The notes under the pieces were generated by a model. That model was not told the DNA's origin, searched no databases, and was given only the letters and a program-made list of their open reading frames with translations. From the NCBI RefSeq assembly GCF_958979055.1, contig NC_084888.1:5412001-5476000 (forward strand): a DNA stretch of 64,000 nt, written 5' to 3'. The translations under genes were made by a program, and so were the position numbers. Positions 21,322 to 32,210 of the stretch are shown here, piece after piece; the stretch's first letter is position 1, and each line of letters begins with the position of its first letter. The DNA comes from Alnus glutinosa. Lineage: Eukaryota > Streptophyta > Magnoliopsida > Fagales > Betulaceae.

Positions 21322-24300
21322 ATGAGTAATCTCAAACTAGGGGTTCAGGTTGTGAGTGCCCATGACCTTATAGCCAAAGATGGGCAAGGCTCATCTAGTA
21401 GTTTTGTGGAGCTCCACTTTGATGGACAAAGATTCCGTACCACTATTAAAGAAAAAGACCCGAGTCCTGTTTGGAATGAGAGCTTTTACTTCAACGTCTC
21501 TGACCCAAACAACCTATCTAACCTCACCCTTGATGCCTATGTCTATCACCAAAATAAAGCCAAAAACTCCAAATCCTGCCTTGGGAAAGTTCGCCTCACT
21601 GGGACATCATTTGTGCCGTATTCTGATGCTGTTGTTTTGCACTACCCTCTGGAAAAAGTAAGCTTTTTATCACGTGTAAAAGGAGAGCTTGGTCTGCAAG
21701 TCTTTGTCACTGATGATCCTTCTATAAAATCCTCAAATCCACTTCCTGCGATGGAATCCTCTTTGCATACAGGCTCACGTTCAATCCAAAGTCAAGCACC
21801 AGCTGAACAAGTTCCAGATTTTGTCCCAAACCCATTCTCTAATGAAAAAGCTGACTCCAGGCACACATTCCATCACCTTCCTAATCCGACTCCTGCACAG
21901 CCACAGAAGCTTAACATTCCCTCCATGTCAACCCTACCAAGTTTAAACTTTGGGATGCAAGAGATGAAATCTGTACCGCAGCCCCCAAATGTTGTTCGCA
22001 TGTACTCGGGCTCACCAGGGCAATCGGCTGATTATGCACTTAAAGAGACGAGTCCTCACCTTGGAGGCGGGCAGGTTGTTAGGGGGCGAGTAATACCTGG
22101 AGACAGGCCAGCCAGCACATATGATCTGGTTGAACAGATGCAGTACCTTTTTGTACGTGTTGTGAAAGCTCGTGAGCTTCCTTCAAAGGACATTACTGGG
22201 AGTCTTGATCCTTTTGTTGAAGTTATAATTGGAAACTTCAAAGGAATTACAAAGCACTTTGAGAAAAAACAGGACCCTGAGTGGAATGAGGTGTTTGCCT
22301 TTGCAAAGGACAATATACAATCAAATGTTCTGCAAGTTGTAGTAAAGGACAAGGATATGATAAAAGATGACTTTGTTGGGTTTTTGCAGTTTGATCTCAA
22401 TGAAGTTCCTAAACGGGTTCCACCCGATAGTCCTTTGGCACCAGAATGGTATAGACTTGAAGACAAGAAACGAGAGAAGAAGAACAGTGGGGAGCTGATG
22501 GTTGCTGTCTGGTTTGGCACACAAGCTGATGAGGCTTTTCCTGATGCTTGGCACTCGGATACATTTACTTCCACTGATAGCCCTTCAATGGTGTCCTCAC
22601 ATACCCGTTCAAAAGTTTACCATTCACCAAGATTGTGGTATGTTCGTGTTAATGTAATTGAGGCACAGGACCTTGTTGTATCCGACAAGTCTCGTTTTCC
22701 AGACACTTATGTTAAGGTACAGATTGGTAACCAGGTTTTGAAGACAAAACCAGTTCAAGCTCGGAATGGGAACCCACAATGGATGGAGGAGTTCATGCTT
22801 GTTGCTCCTGAGCCTTTTGAAGATCTTCTGATCCTTTCAATTGAAGATCGTGTAGGTCCTAACAAAGATGAGAACATTGGGAAAGTTGTTGTTCCATTGA
22901 ACTCTGTCGAGAAGCGTGCTGATGATCGAATTATTCGAAGCCGGTGGGTCAACATTGACAAGTCCATTTCAGCTGCCATTGATGGGGATAGTGGAAAGAA
23001 AGACAAGTTCTCTAGTAAGCTCCATCTCCGCATCTGTCTTGATGGAGGGTACCATGTGCTTGATCAGCCTACTCACTACAGTAGTGACCTCCGACCTACA
23101 GCGAAGCAGCTCTGGAAGTCATCAATAGGTGTTTTGGAACTCGGCATTCTTAATGCTGAAGGCCTCCACCCTATGAAAACAAGGGATAGCAAGGGTACAT
23201 CGGACACATATTGTGTGGCGAAGTATGGGCACAAATGGGTTCGGACTCGAACAATAATGAACAGCTTGAGCCCGAAGTACAATGAGCAGTATACTTGGGA
23301 GGTTTATGATCCAGCTACAGTTCTTACTGTGGGGGTCTTTGATGACAGCCACATTGGTGGTTCAAGCGGTAACAAAGATAAGAACATTGGCAAAGTTAGA
23401 ATTCGAATTTCTGCCCTTGAGACTGGCCGGGTTTATACTCACTCTTATCCATTGCTAGTCCTTTTCCCTTCTGGTGTCAAAAAAATGGGTGAATTACATC
23501 TGGCAATACGGTTCTCGTGCACATCCCTGTTGAACATGATGCTTATATACTCTCGACCTGTTCTGCCGAAGATGCACTACAAAAGGCCCTTGAATGTAAT
23601 GCAGCAGGATTGGCTGCGTCACCAGGCTGTGAGCATAGTGGCAGCTAGGCTTGGTCGAGCAGAACCCCCGCTTAGGAAGGAGGTGGTTGAGTACATGTCT
23701 GATGCAAACTCTCATCTTTGGAGCATGAGGCGTAGCAAGGCAAACTTTTTCCGGTTGATGTCAATTGTCTCAGGATTACTTGTGCTTGGAAAGTGGTTTG
23801 GGGATGTTTGCATGTGGAAGAAACCCATTACAACGGTGCTAGTACATGTTCTCTTTGTGATGCTCGCATGTTTCCCCGAACTGGTTTTGCCAACTGTTTT
23901 TCTGTACATGTTTGTGATAGGACTTTGGAATTTCCGATACCGCGCAAGGAAACCTCCTCACATGGATACAAGAATCTCTTATGCGGATGCAGCACACCCA
24001 GATGAGCTTGATGAAGAATTCGATACCTTTCCGACATCTCGGGGTTCTGATGTAGTTCGAGCAAGGTATGATAGGTTAAGGATTGTGGCTGGGAAAATTC
24101 AGAATGTTGTTGGTGATGTGGCTTCCCAACTAGAGCGGATCCAGGCACTCCTAAGCTGGCGGGATCCTCGTGCTACGGTTATATATGTGTTATTCTGTTT
24201 TGTGGCTGCCATTGTGTTGTATGTGACACCCTTCCAGGTGATGGTTCTTTTGGCCGGGTTTTACATCATGAGGCACCCCAAGTTCCGGCATAGCATGCCA

Positions 24301-24357
24301 GCAGGACCGCTTAATTTCTTCCGCCGGCTGCCGGCTAGGACAGACAGCATGTTGTAG
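21322..24357 (+). CDS. MCTP: Multiple C2 domain and transmembrane region protein (MCTP/FTIP family)
   Basis: A single coding exon for 1011 residues. The start at MSNLKLGVQVVSAHDL fits the family N-terminus; the in-frame ATG 41 codons upstream lies inside the leader intron, so it was not used. Domains: C2A about 1-110, a Pro/Ser-rich linker, C2B about 265-365 (VRVVKARELPSKD, TGSLDPFVEV), C2C about 438-526, C2D about 601-690, then the plant PRT_C region from about 750. Hydrophobic segments lie at about 811-866 and 952-983, and the protein ends in the family signature NFFRRLPARTDSML. Known role: MCTPs sit in the ER with C2 domains docking to the plasma membrane, often at plasmodesmata, and some (FTIP1, QUIRKY) affect florigen movement and organ growth. 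The extra N-terminal C2A and the lack of coding introns fit the MCTP6/7-like group, but the exact orthologue is not assigned. Confidence 0.95.
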   Translation: MSNLKLGVQVVSAHDLIAKDGQGSSSSFVELHFDGQRFRTTIKEKDPSPVWNESFYFNVSDPNNLSNLTLDAYVYHQNKAKNSKSCLGKVRLTGTSFVPYSDAVVLHYPLEKVSFLSRVKGELGLQVFVTDDPSIKSSNPLPAMESSLHTGSRSIQSQAPAEQVPDFVPNPFSNEKADSRHTFHHLPNPTPAQPQKLNIPSMSTLPSLNFGMQEMKSVPQPPNVVRMYSGSPGQSADYALKETSPHLGGGQVVRGRVIPGDRPASTYDLVEQMQYLFVRVVKARELPSKDITGSLDPFVEVIIGNFKGITKHFEKKQDPEWNEVFAFAKDNIQSNVLQVVVKDKDMIKDDFVGFLQFDLNEVPKRVPPDSPLAPEWYRLEDKKREKKNSGELMVAVWFGTQADEAFPDAWHSDTFTSTDSPSMVSSHTRSKVYHSPRLWYVRVNVIEAQDLVVSDKSRFPDTYVKVQIGNQVLKTKPVQARNGNPQWMEEFMLVAPEPFEDLLILSIEDRVGPNKDENIGKVVVPLNSVEKRADDRIIRSRWVNIDKSISAAIDGDSGKKDKFSSKLHLRICLDGGYHVLDQPTHYSSDLRPTAKQLWKSSIGVLELGILNAEGLHPMKTRDSKGTSDTYCVAKYGHKWVRTRTIMNSLSPKYNEQYTWEVYDPATVLTVGVFDDSHIGGSSGNKDKNIGKVRIRISALETGRVYTHSYPLLVLFPSGVKKMGELHLAIRFSCTSLLNMMLIYSRPVLPKMHYKRPLNVMQQDWLRHQAVSIVAARLGRAEPPLRKEVVEYMSDANSHLWSMRRSKANFFRLMSIVSGLLVLGKWFGDVCMWKKPITTVLVHVLFVMLACFPELVLPTVFLYMFVIGLWNFRYRARKPPHMDTRISYADAAHPDELDEEFDTFPTSRGSDVVRARYDRLRIVAGKIQNVVGDVASQLERIQALLSWRDPRATVIYVLFCFVAAIVLYVTPFQVMVLLAGFYIMRHPKFRHSMPAGPLNFFRRLPARTDSML

Positions 24358-26082
24358 ATGGATGGGATTTTCTATCAAAAGCTTCTCCCGTTTGTGTGTT
24401 GGATATGTTTGGTAGTGATTGTAAATGTTGTCTGTCTCCTGTTTTTGGTTGTTTATGGTGTCTGGTCATGTAGGTTGATACAGACGTATGCAGTCTGTGA
24501 AATGAATTGAAGTTATATGAATTATGTGTTTAGCATCCATTGTCTACTGAAGTCAAAGATGCCACCATTTCAATTTTCACACGCGATGGTTTAATTTCAT
24601 GGTGGAAAAGGGCATAGTTTTGGGTAATTGCTGTTCATGCTAAACAAGCCATGGAGGCCTAGCTCTAATCTGTACAGCAATCTATTCAATGTGGTTTCCT
24701 TTACACTCTTTTGGAGTACCCTGATCGTATGATGGCAAACAAATTACCCATCAAAATGTTTTTTTTTTTTTTCTTTTTTCCTTCTTTTTTGTGACCTGAT
24801 TGCACCTTTTATTAAGCTTTAAAATTCATCCAACTTGCTCTTATATATTTAAATGCCCAGAAATGTATAGACTTCTGTGCTTTCAGGTCCATCAGAACCC
24901 ACCACCAAAATGGAGGACTAATTGCCAAACAATGCCTTAAAGTCAAAAGAGTAAAAAAAAAACACCGACCACCAGTCAAACAAGATGGCTTGTAACAAAA
25001 GTAAAACTATTAGGCTCACAGTTCTTAGGTTTTGACGCGTTCAAAAATTGGTCTATTGTTTTTTTTTTTAAATAAAAAATAAAAAATAATCGCTTGATGA
25101 ATTTTCATCATTTTTAAAATTATTCATTCTATCTTATGAATAGAATGATGAGGCACCCCGAGTTTTACCTTTATGAGGCAAAAATCACGTCCAACAATTT
25201 CTCTTTTTGTCTAAAACACAAATTTTACTTTTTTGATTAACTACTTTTAGGCAAGCGTAGTAACTTATGTATTCTTTTTTTAATCATTTCTCGATCTCTT
25301 TCTTTTTTTTCTTTTTCTTTTTTTTTTTTCCTACAATCCGAGTGGTTTAAGAAAACAATAATAAAAAATAAAAAATAATATTTAAAGACAGAATGGAATA
25401 AAAAATCAATTAGGGTTTGTATTGAAATAAAAGTAATACATAAAGTAGAAAATAGCGCTTTTTTATTAGATAAAATGCTCCAAGTTGCGAAATCACTCTT
25501 AACCAAGTAATAAAATGGACACATCATACCCATTATTTCCTAAAAAATTACAATTACGTCCTAAAAAAAAAAAACTACAAAAAAAAAACAAAAAGCCTCA
25601 TAGGTGGAAAGAAGGAAACCTCCACCCCGACATAATTAACAAGGATATTAAAGCTAGGCCTCTTGTCAAACACAAGATTTGGGAATAGATTAAGCATGGC
25701 TTTTCATTATTCAATCGCACTTAAATTCGAAAATATATTACAATCGATAGAATTTGAGATAAACTTCTTGTTGACATAGACTCATCGGAGATAAACTCCT
25801 TTATTGACTCGGACGTCTAAAACACACTAAAAAGCAATAGAAACCTATTATTATTATTATTATTTTTCTACAATTTAAATGCTGATTTTCATTGTCACAA
25901 TAACACTGTACTAAATAACATTACATATCCTACCAGATGACTGCTACAAAATTAGATGATAATGTAGGCTCCCACTTACATACCTTCTACTATTGAGAGA
26001 ATGGATAACCATGGAATGTCGTCTTCCTTAATTAGCTTTATTTATTAATTATTTATTTTAAAGTTCCCCCAGTTTTATTGAA
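24358..26082. other. MCTP 3' flank and spacer
   Basis: 3' UTR of MCTP over the first few hundred bases, then AT-rich spacer with T-runs at 24755-24790 and 25300-25330. No gene supported. Confidence 0.4.
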
Positions 26083-26541
26083 TTAAGCATCAGACCAGTA
26101 AATATCTAAATCTCCCCAGTCACTTTGTGGCACTCCCAAGGCCTTCCAAACAGCTTTGGAGGCATCAACAATGTTGTTAGGACACGGAGGCTGGTAGTCA
26201 TGGTCAGCATGACACCCCATGGTGGAGTCACACTCATCAACCACCTTCGCCTTAACACTCATTCCGTTGCCATAGATGGTAATATACTTCAAACATGCAT
26301 CTCCCTTTATTGTTGAACCATCCCGTTGAGAGCGCCACCACCGGCGGTGAACACTTGTAAGTGGTGTAAGGCTTGCCTTCCACGCAGCAATCAGAGTCGT
26401 TCTCATGGTTACACTGTCCTGAAGGAGCCCTTTAATTTTACCCCTTATCTTGCCATTGGGCTTGCAAGTCTGAGCCTCAAAGCTTGAACACTTTGTAACA
26501 AGAAGAAGAAAGAAGAAGAGAACAAAGACAGTAGAAGACAT
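26083..26541 (-). pseudogene. Kiwellin (grip22-like) copy K1, internally scrambled
   Basis: The reading frame is open for 152 residues with a signal peptide ([20 protein letters not shown]) and an intact C-terminal half ([19 protein letters not shown] to DIYWSDA). Compared with the intact copy at 31551-32123, a net gain of about 5 bases after GKIRGK shifts the frame. An in-frame loss of about 36 codons removes the centre, and a further gain of 4 bases restores the frame at [11 protein letters not shown]. About 40 residues are therefore out of frame and five or more of the conserved cysteines are gone. The protein could be made but could hardly fold as a kiwellin. Promoter sequence is shared with the intact copy, so the duplication included regulatory DNA. 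Confidence 0.85.
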
Positions 26542-26604
26542 TTGGTTATTCGTATCTCTTTGTTTATGTTTTAGTGTGAAGATCGAAGTTATACTGGAAG
26601 TAGG

Positions 26605-26616
26605 CTATATATATAG
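26605..26616 (-). promoter_or_regulatory. TATA box of kiwellin copy K1
   Basis: CTATATATATAG lies 64-75 bases upstream of the K1 start. The adjoining GTAGG word is also next to the TATA box of the intact copy. Confidence 0.6.
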
Positions 26617-26671
26617 ATTAGCAACTCCAAAAATAGATTTCTTTAATCTCAAATTAGGACATATGTCCTAA

Positions 26672-26931
26672 TTTGGGACAATCGTAAAAGGCAAACAAAA
26701 GGGTGTTTAAACTTAGTTTTGTATCTTCTCTGTTTGCAGTCGTAGTTTGGGAGAATCGCTAAAGGCATACAAAAGAGTGTGTAAATTACGTCATGATAGA
26801 TTAGCCTTAGTTTTGTATCTTCTCTGTTTGCAGTCGTAATCTAGGAGAATAGCAAAAGGCATACAGAAGGGCGTGTAAATTATGCCACGATATTATATAT
26901 ATACAGTAGCCTTAGTTTTGTATCTTCTCAT
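26672..26931. repeat. Three-copy ~100-bp tandem repeat upstream of K1
   Basis: The block CTTAGTTTTGTATCTTCTC starts at 26712, 26816 and 26911 (spacing 104 and 95). It is joined each time to AAAGGCATACA-like and GTGTAAATTA-like words, and two of the copies also share TGTTTGCAGTCGTA. A single related stretch (AAAGGGCGTGTTGATTACGCCACGATAT) lies upstream of the intact copy at about 32365-32395. It may multiply a promoter element, but no known cis-element stands out. Confidence 0.75.
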
Positions 26932-27033
26932 GATTGTCATTTGTGCATTGATCTATATCCCTTTAGAATCTTTTGGCAGCCGTGGAGCTTTCAGTTGAAA
27001 TAAAGCTTAATTAATATACCCAAACGTTATTTG

Positions 27034-27245
27034 TGTTGGCGTGAGCTGTAAATATGCTAGAATGGAAAGTAAATATTCAAGAATGGAAAATCTACTAGTA
27101 TGGAAGGAGATGAGCGTGCAGTGATTATAGCTTGATATTAGGCATAATATTTGTATAGACCAAAAATAGGATGAACGTACTTCTATTTAATTGTATTGAT
27201 TCAATGAAAATACTATGTCAGAAAATTATTCCCTAATTGTTAACA
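27034..27245 (+). repeat. Probable 5' LTR of the copia remnant
   Basis: TGTTGG at the start and TAACA at the end, directly before TGGTGTCAGAGC (27246-27257). No partner LTR exists in the window to confirm the outer end. Confidence 0.6.
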
Positions 27246-30200
27246 TGGTGTCAGAGCAAGGAATTCGATCCTTGCTCCTAGAAAAAACCCTAGACATTCT
27301 TGCCTAACCTTGCTCGTTCAGCCATGGCCGACCCTGTCACCGGTTCCGGTGATGACCCACCACCGACCACCTCCATCCTTACCAATCTCACCAACCAAAT
27401 GACAGAAGTCCTATCTAAAGTTCAGACCCCAACCCATTCCACTGAAAGTTCTACAGCCCCAATTGGTATCAAGTTGGACAGTTCCAACTACGGCCTTTGG
27501 TCCCAGGTTGTTGAGATGTATATCTCCGGCAAAGACAAACTGGGATTTACTATCCGCCACCACCGACGATAGACCCATCCTTTCGAAAATGGCGAACAGA
27601 TAATGCCATCGTCAAAGGATGGCTGATCAATTCTATGGACCCGACACTCATCGGAAATTTCATCCGATTTCCCACTGCTAAAGCAGTTTGGGATGCTATT
27701 GCTACAACATTTTTTGATGGAAGTGATATCTCTCAAGTCTACGAAATCCGGCGACGTGTTGCTCGCCTGAAATAAGTCGGTGGCCCCCTTGAGAAGTTCT
27801 ACACCGATCTACAAGGTTTCTAGCGCGAGATCGACTTCCGGCAGCTGAATCCGATGGAGTGCCCCTCTGACATCCACCACTACAACTCCTTGCTCCAGGA
27901 GGACCGCATCTACACCTTCCTCAACGGGATCAACAACCGACTCGACCACATTTGGAGTGATGTGCTCCAAATGTGACCCTTCCCCTCCATCGAGCAAGCC
28001 TACGCCCTTGTCCGCCGGGAGGCTGTCCAGTAGGCCGTCATGAGTGCCGACGATCCCCAAACCACCTTGGGGGTAGTTTTGGCCACCAAGGGGCTACGAT
28101 TGCAGCCGACCCACTGTGCGGCTTCCAGCCAGCACTCGGGCAAATCTTTTGTGACCTCTAGGTCACGTAATACCGAAAATGCCCCTGCTGGGGTTAAATG
28201 CTCCCACTATGGAAAACAAAATCACACTAGTGCTACGTGGTTTAAAAAAAAATGGGTATCCTAACTGGTGGTATGAATTGCAGGCAAAGGAAAAAAAGAA
28301 TTATGGGGGTGTAGATACAAATACCGACATTGTGGCTGTCATGTCAGCCGAACCTCATCTTTCCCTGCTTCCTCAAATCAAGTCCCTAAATGCGAACCTA
28401 GTCTCAGATATAGGTAAGATTGGTTCTGGTTTCGCCACCTCCTCCAGTGATGGCAACCGTAATGCTTGGCTCCTTAACTCAGCAGCCACAGATCACATGA
28501 CCTTTGATGATACAGATTTTACTACGAGATCTACCCCGCAACGCACTTGTGTTAAAAATGCTAATGGGGTAGTCTCCCCGATTACAAGGGCTGGCACCGT
28601 GTCCCTGTCCCTGTCCCCTTCTCTCCAATTATCGCATACATTACTTATCCCAACACTCTCACATAAGTTACTATCTATTGGCCAAGCCATTGAAGAATTA
28701 AATTGTGTTGTTCTAATTTACTCTCATTTTGGTCTTCTTTAGGATATTCTCACCAAGGAGATAATTGTGCATGGTACTAAAGGGGGGAGGGGGGGCTCTG
28801 TTACATGGATGATGTCAACATGGGTCATTTTTTCAAGTATGCAATGATGGACGGGAACGACAAGTCCGGTTATGGCATCAACGATTGGGGCATCCAAATT
28901 TTGGTTATCCGAAGCATGTACTTCCTGAACTTTTTTCTAATATGGTGCTCTCTGAATTAAAATGCCCTACTTGTATTGTAGCCAAAAGTCATCGTACTTC
29001 TTATTTGCCAAGTTGAATAAAAGCATTGTTCCATTTGCACTTGTTCACTCTGATGTGTGGGGTCCTTCCCCAATTTCTATTGTCTCGGGAGGTCGCTGGT
29101 TCGTCATCTTTGTTGATGATTGTGCCTGCATGACATGGCTCTACTTGATGAAAAATAAAGATAAGGTGTTCTCGATCTTTCAATCATTTCATGCGATGAT
29201 CCAAACTCAATTTTTGGCCAAACTCCAAGTTCTCCACTCTGACAATGGCGGTGAATTTGTTAATCAGAGTTTTCGCACCTATTTCGACCACCATGGACTC
29301 ATTCATGAGACGTCATGTCCTCAAACACCACAGCAAAATAGTGTGGTTGAGCGAAAGAACATCATATTCTTGAGACAGCCCGAGCTCTACTACATGGAAA
29401 TCATGTGATGACCCGATACTGGCCTGATGCGGTATCCACCGCTGTCCACCTTCTTAACAGACTTCCCTCCAAAGTCTTGCAGTTTCAGACCCCACTCCAG
29501 GTCCTGGCGTCCCATGTCTCCCTACCTACGACCCTCATGCTCCCTCCCCGAGTATTTGGTTGCGTGGCTTATTATGTGCACCTTCACAAGAACCAACGCA
29601 CCAAACTGGACCCATGTGCTCTACGGTGTCTCTTCTTGGGTTACGCCACGCATCAGAAGGGCTACTGTTGCTATGATCCCTCTACCAGTCGACTCTATAT
29701 GACTATGGATGTCACCTTCTTGGAATTTGAACCTTTCTTCTCTGCCCCCAATTCTGCCCTTTAGGAGGAGACACATGATGAATAACAGAATTGGGTGCAC
29801 TCTGACTAGCCGAACAGTAATACAGTGACAGGTGAAGAACCAAATGGTGAAGAAGAAGAGCCACACTCAGGGCTAGTCAAACAGGTAGAACCAAATACAC
29901 CACCAGAACATGACACACCTTCGGACAATGCAAGCCCCCCCCCCCCCCCCCCCCTTTCGCAGTAGCCACAGGCCCTTCTCCTAAGAATATCCATGAGGTA
30001 AGCACACTTGACACACATTTAGATAACAGTAACTTGAATTCTTCTACTGGATATGTACTACCTTTCAGGACAAATCGCGGCAAGCCACAAAAAAGATCAC
30101 CTGATGATGAAGAGCGAAGATCAAAGTATCTAATTGCCAACTACATGTCGACCAAGAGATTATCTGAACCCCTCAGAGGATTTGTGCACGTACTTTCCTC

Positions 30201-30460
30201 AATTCAAGTCTCAGCTGGAATTCAGGAAGCCTTGTCTAATCCAAAATGGACACAGGCAATAAATGAAGAAATCGAGGCATTACTAGAGAATGACACATGG
30301 ACCTTAGTTCCACTACCTGAAGGGAAGAAGGCAGTAGGATGCAAATGTGTATTCTCCGTCAAACACAAGGCAGATGGATCAGTAGAAAGATACTTAGATA
30401 CAAAGCAAGATTGGTGGCAAAAGGCTATACACAAACATATGGGGTCGACTATCAAGCCGA
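27034..30460 (+). mobile_element. Degraded, 3'-truncated Ty1-copia remnant
   Basis: A probable 5' LTR (27034-27245, TGTTGG...TAACA, 212 bp) is followed by a primer binding site TGGTGTCAGAGC. Then come gag (about 27320-28260), protease/integrase core (HSDVWGP near 29046, FVDDCACMTWLYLMKN near 29110) and the start of reverse transcriptase (WTLVPLPEGKKAVGC near 30300). Similarity stops near 30460 and no 3' LTR is visible, so it is cut off inside reverse transcriptase. It is broken, with roughly six to ten breaks, and clearly older than the element at 11 kb. A C-run near 29938-29955 is a low-complexity expansion. It sits between kiwellin copies K1 and K2. Confidence 0.85.
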
Positions 30461-30544
30461 GCCTATTCGACAGTAGAGTCGGGCTACTAACAAACTCCAA
30501 TGCTTGGCAGTGGCTGATTCCCACAAACGTGCGTGCAAAAATGA

Positions 30545-30719
30545 AGAGTTTAAATCTAGAAAACTATTTACGGTTTTCGTTTTCCAAAAATTAAAGGCTG
30601 CTTTTACGGTCAAACTGAAAATAATTTCCGTTAACCATTATTTTCACCCTCACCAAACATTAAAAAATGCTGAAAACATTTTCCAAAAGAAATTTACGTA
30701 CATTAAAACAAACGGAGCA
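30545..30719. mobile_element. GC-cored TIR transposon family, truncated copy B
   Basis: The right end is ACAAACGGAGCA, the reverse complement of the TGCTCCGTTTGT terminus of copies A and C, preceded by family words TTTACG and AACATTTTCCAAAA. The GC-rich core and the left end are missing. The left boundary abuts the copia remnant and is approximate. Confidence 0.6.
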
Positions 30720-30722
30720 TAA

Positions 30723-31550
30723 AGGAATCGACCGCTTTAATGGTTGAATTCAATAATGGTAATGGGCATTTCATGAGAAGTACTCCAAGAGACGAGTCAT
30801 TGGCATACTAAAATGTTCTTATATATTTGAGATAATGAGATTGTTTATTACTTCCTCTTCAAACTATGGACCGACCCGTTAAATTCATGGGACAACCAAA
30901 CAAGGCCCCGAATAGTCTGAGCACAAATCATAAAATAAATAAACCTAACCAAATACCACAAAAATCATTTACAGATTCAAATCAAACTCATGAAAAACAA
31001 AAAGGAAAACCCTCACTAATCAACGACGACATAAGGGCATAATTATATTTTTCTTTTTTATATTCATTCCTGTTATTTATTTAACAGGAATATCAACGGA
31101 AGCATCAGATTTAAAATAAGGGAAAATTGTACCATATATTAGTCACGGCCTTGTGATTGACTTAAATTACAAAAATACAAGTGATCCTCATCACTCGATT
31201 TCCCTAATTAATTCAATGAGACAAAATTTTGTATCCTTTAGAATCTTGGCACCTAGCCTAGCTAGCCGATGAGATTCAGATGAGCTGATATAAAGGTTAA
31301 CATCCGAAGTTCATAAGGAGCCCTACTCATATATATATATATATATATATATGTAAGTCACATTCACATTCACAAAATAAGCATCAACGTAATTAACGTT
31401 AACGTTGGATATATCAGATCGATATATTGAAGACTTTATTTTTCTAAAATTATTCTTTCGAAGTCTCGATGTGCTTTATTTTCTTGTGCATGATATATAT
31501 ATATTAGTAGTTATATCATGCACATACATAACGCCTTCCTCCTTAATGAA
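30723..31550. other. Spacer 3' of kiwellin K2
   Basis: AT-rich sequence with a (TA)n microsatellite at about 31329-31352. The stretch nearest 31550 should hold the 3' UTR of K2. No gene seen. Confidence 0.4.
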
Positions 31551-32123
31551 TTAAGCATCAGACCAGGAAATATCTAATTCTCCCCAGTCGTTTTGTGGAA
31601 CTCCCAAGGCCTTCCAAACAGCTTTGGAGGCATCAACAATGTTGTTTTGACATGGAGGCTGGTAGTCATGCTCCGCATCGCACCCCTCAGTGGAGTCACA
31701 CTCATCAACCACCTTCGCCTTAACACTCTTTCCATTGCCGTAGATGGTAATATTCTTCAAACATCTCCCTTTATTGTTGAACCATCCCGTTGAGAGCGCC
31801 ACCACAGGGGTGTCATCCGAGTGGTACTGATTGTCACATTCCGACGGTCCACCTCCATCGCCACCTTTCTGGAAGCTGTTGAGAGTTAGCGTGGCCTTTG
31901 TACGGCCGGCCAGTACTGGCGGTGAACACTTGTAAGTGGTGTAAGGCTTGCCTTCCACGCAACAATCAGAGTTGTTCTCTTGGTTACACTGTCCTGGAGG
32001 AGGCTTTTTACCTCTTATCTTGCCACTGGGCTTGCAAGTCTGAGGCTCAGCGCCAGACCACTTTGTAACAACAAGAAGAAAGAAGAAGAGAGCAAAGACA
32101 GTAGAAGAAATTTGGTGATTCAT
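31551..32123 (-). CDS. Kiwellin, ripening-related protein grip22-like (K2), intact
   Basis: One exon, 190 residues. A signal peptide covers about residues 1-25 ([21 protein letters not shown]), so the mature protein is secreted to the apoplast. The mature part starts near [15 protein letters not shown] and carries ten cysteines, the [12 protein letters not shown] and YTTYKCSPP motifs, then the double-psi beta-barrel-like C-terminal half ([44 protein letters not shown]) ending DISWSDA. Known from the family: kiwellins accumulate in fruit and on infection, and maize KWL1 binds and blocks a secreted fungal chorismate mutase, so a defence role is likely. It is the only intact copy of four in the cluster. 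A TATA box lies about 80 bases upstream of the start. Confidence 0.95.
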   Translation of the reverse strand: MNHQISSTVFALFFFLLVVTKWSGAEPQTCKPSGKIRGKKPPPGQCNQENNSDCCVEGKPYTTYKCSPPVLAGRTKATLTLNSFQKGGDGGGPSECDNQYHSDDTPVVALSTGWFNNKGRCLKNITIYGNGKSVKAKVVDECDSTEGCDAEHDYQPPCQNNIVDASKAVWKALGVPQNDWGELDISWSDA

Positions 32124-32200
32124 CTTCTATATATTCGCTCTCTCTCTCTCTCTTTCTCTGTGGCTATGTTTTTGTGTGAGGAAGAGAAACTGGAAGTAGG

Positions 32201-32210
32201 CTATATATAG
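32201..32210 (-). promoter_or_regulatory. TATA box of kiwellin K2
   Basis: CTATATATAG, 78-87 bases upstream of the K2 start, in the same GGAAGTAGG context as the K1 TATA box. A (CT)n tract (GA on the coding strand) lies in the leader at about 32140-32158. Confidence 0.65.

Noticed and set aside
22056-22574. 172-residue minus-strand frame inside MCTP
   Set aside because: It lies opposite a well supported coding exon, has no domain and reflects codon-bias shadowing.
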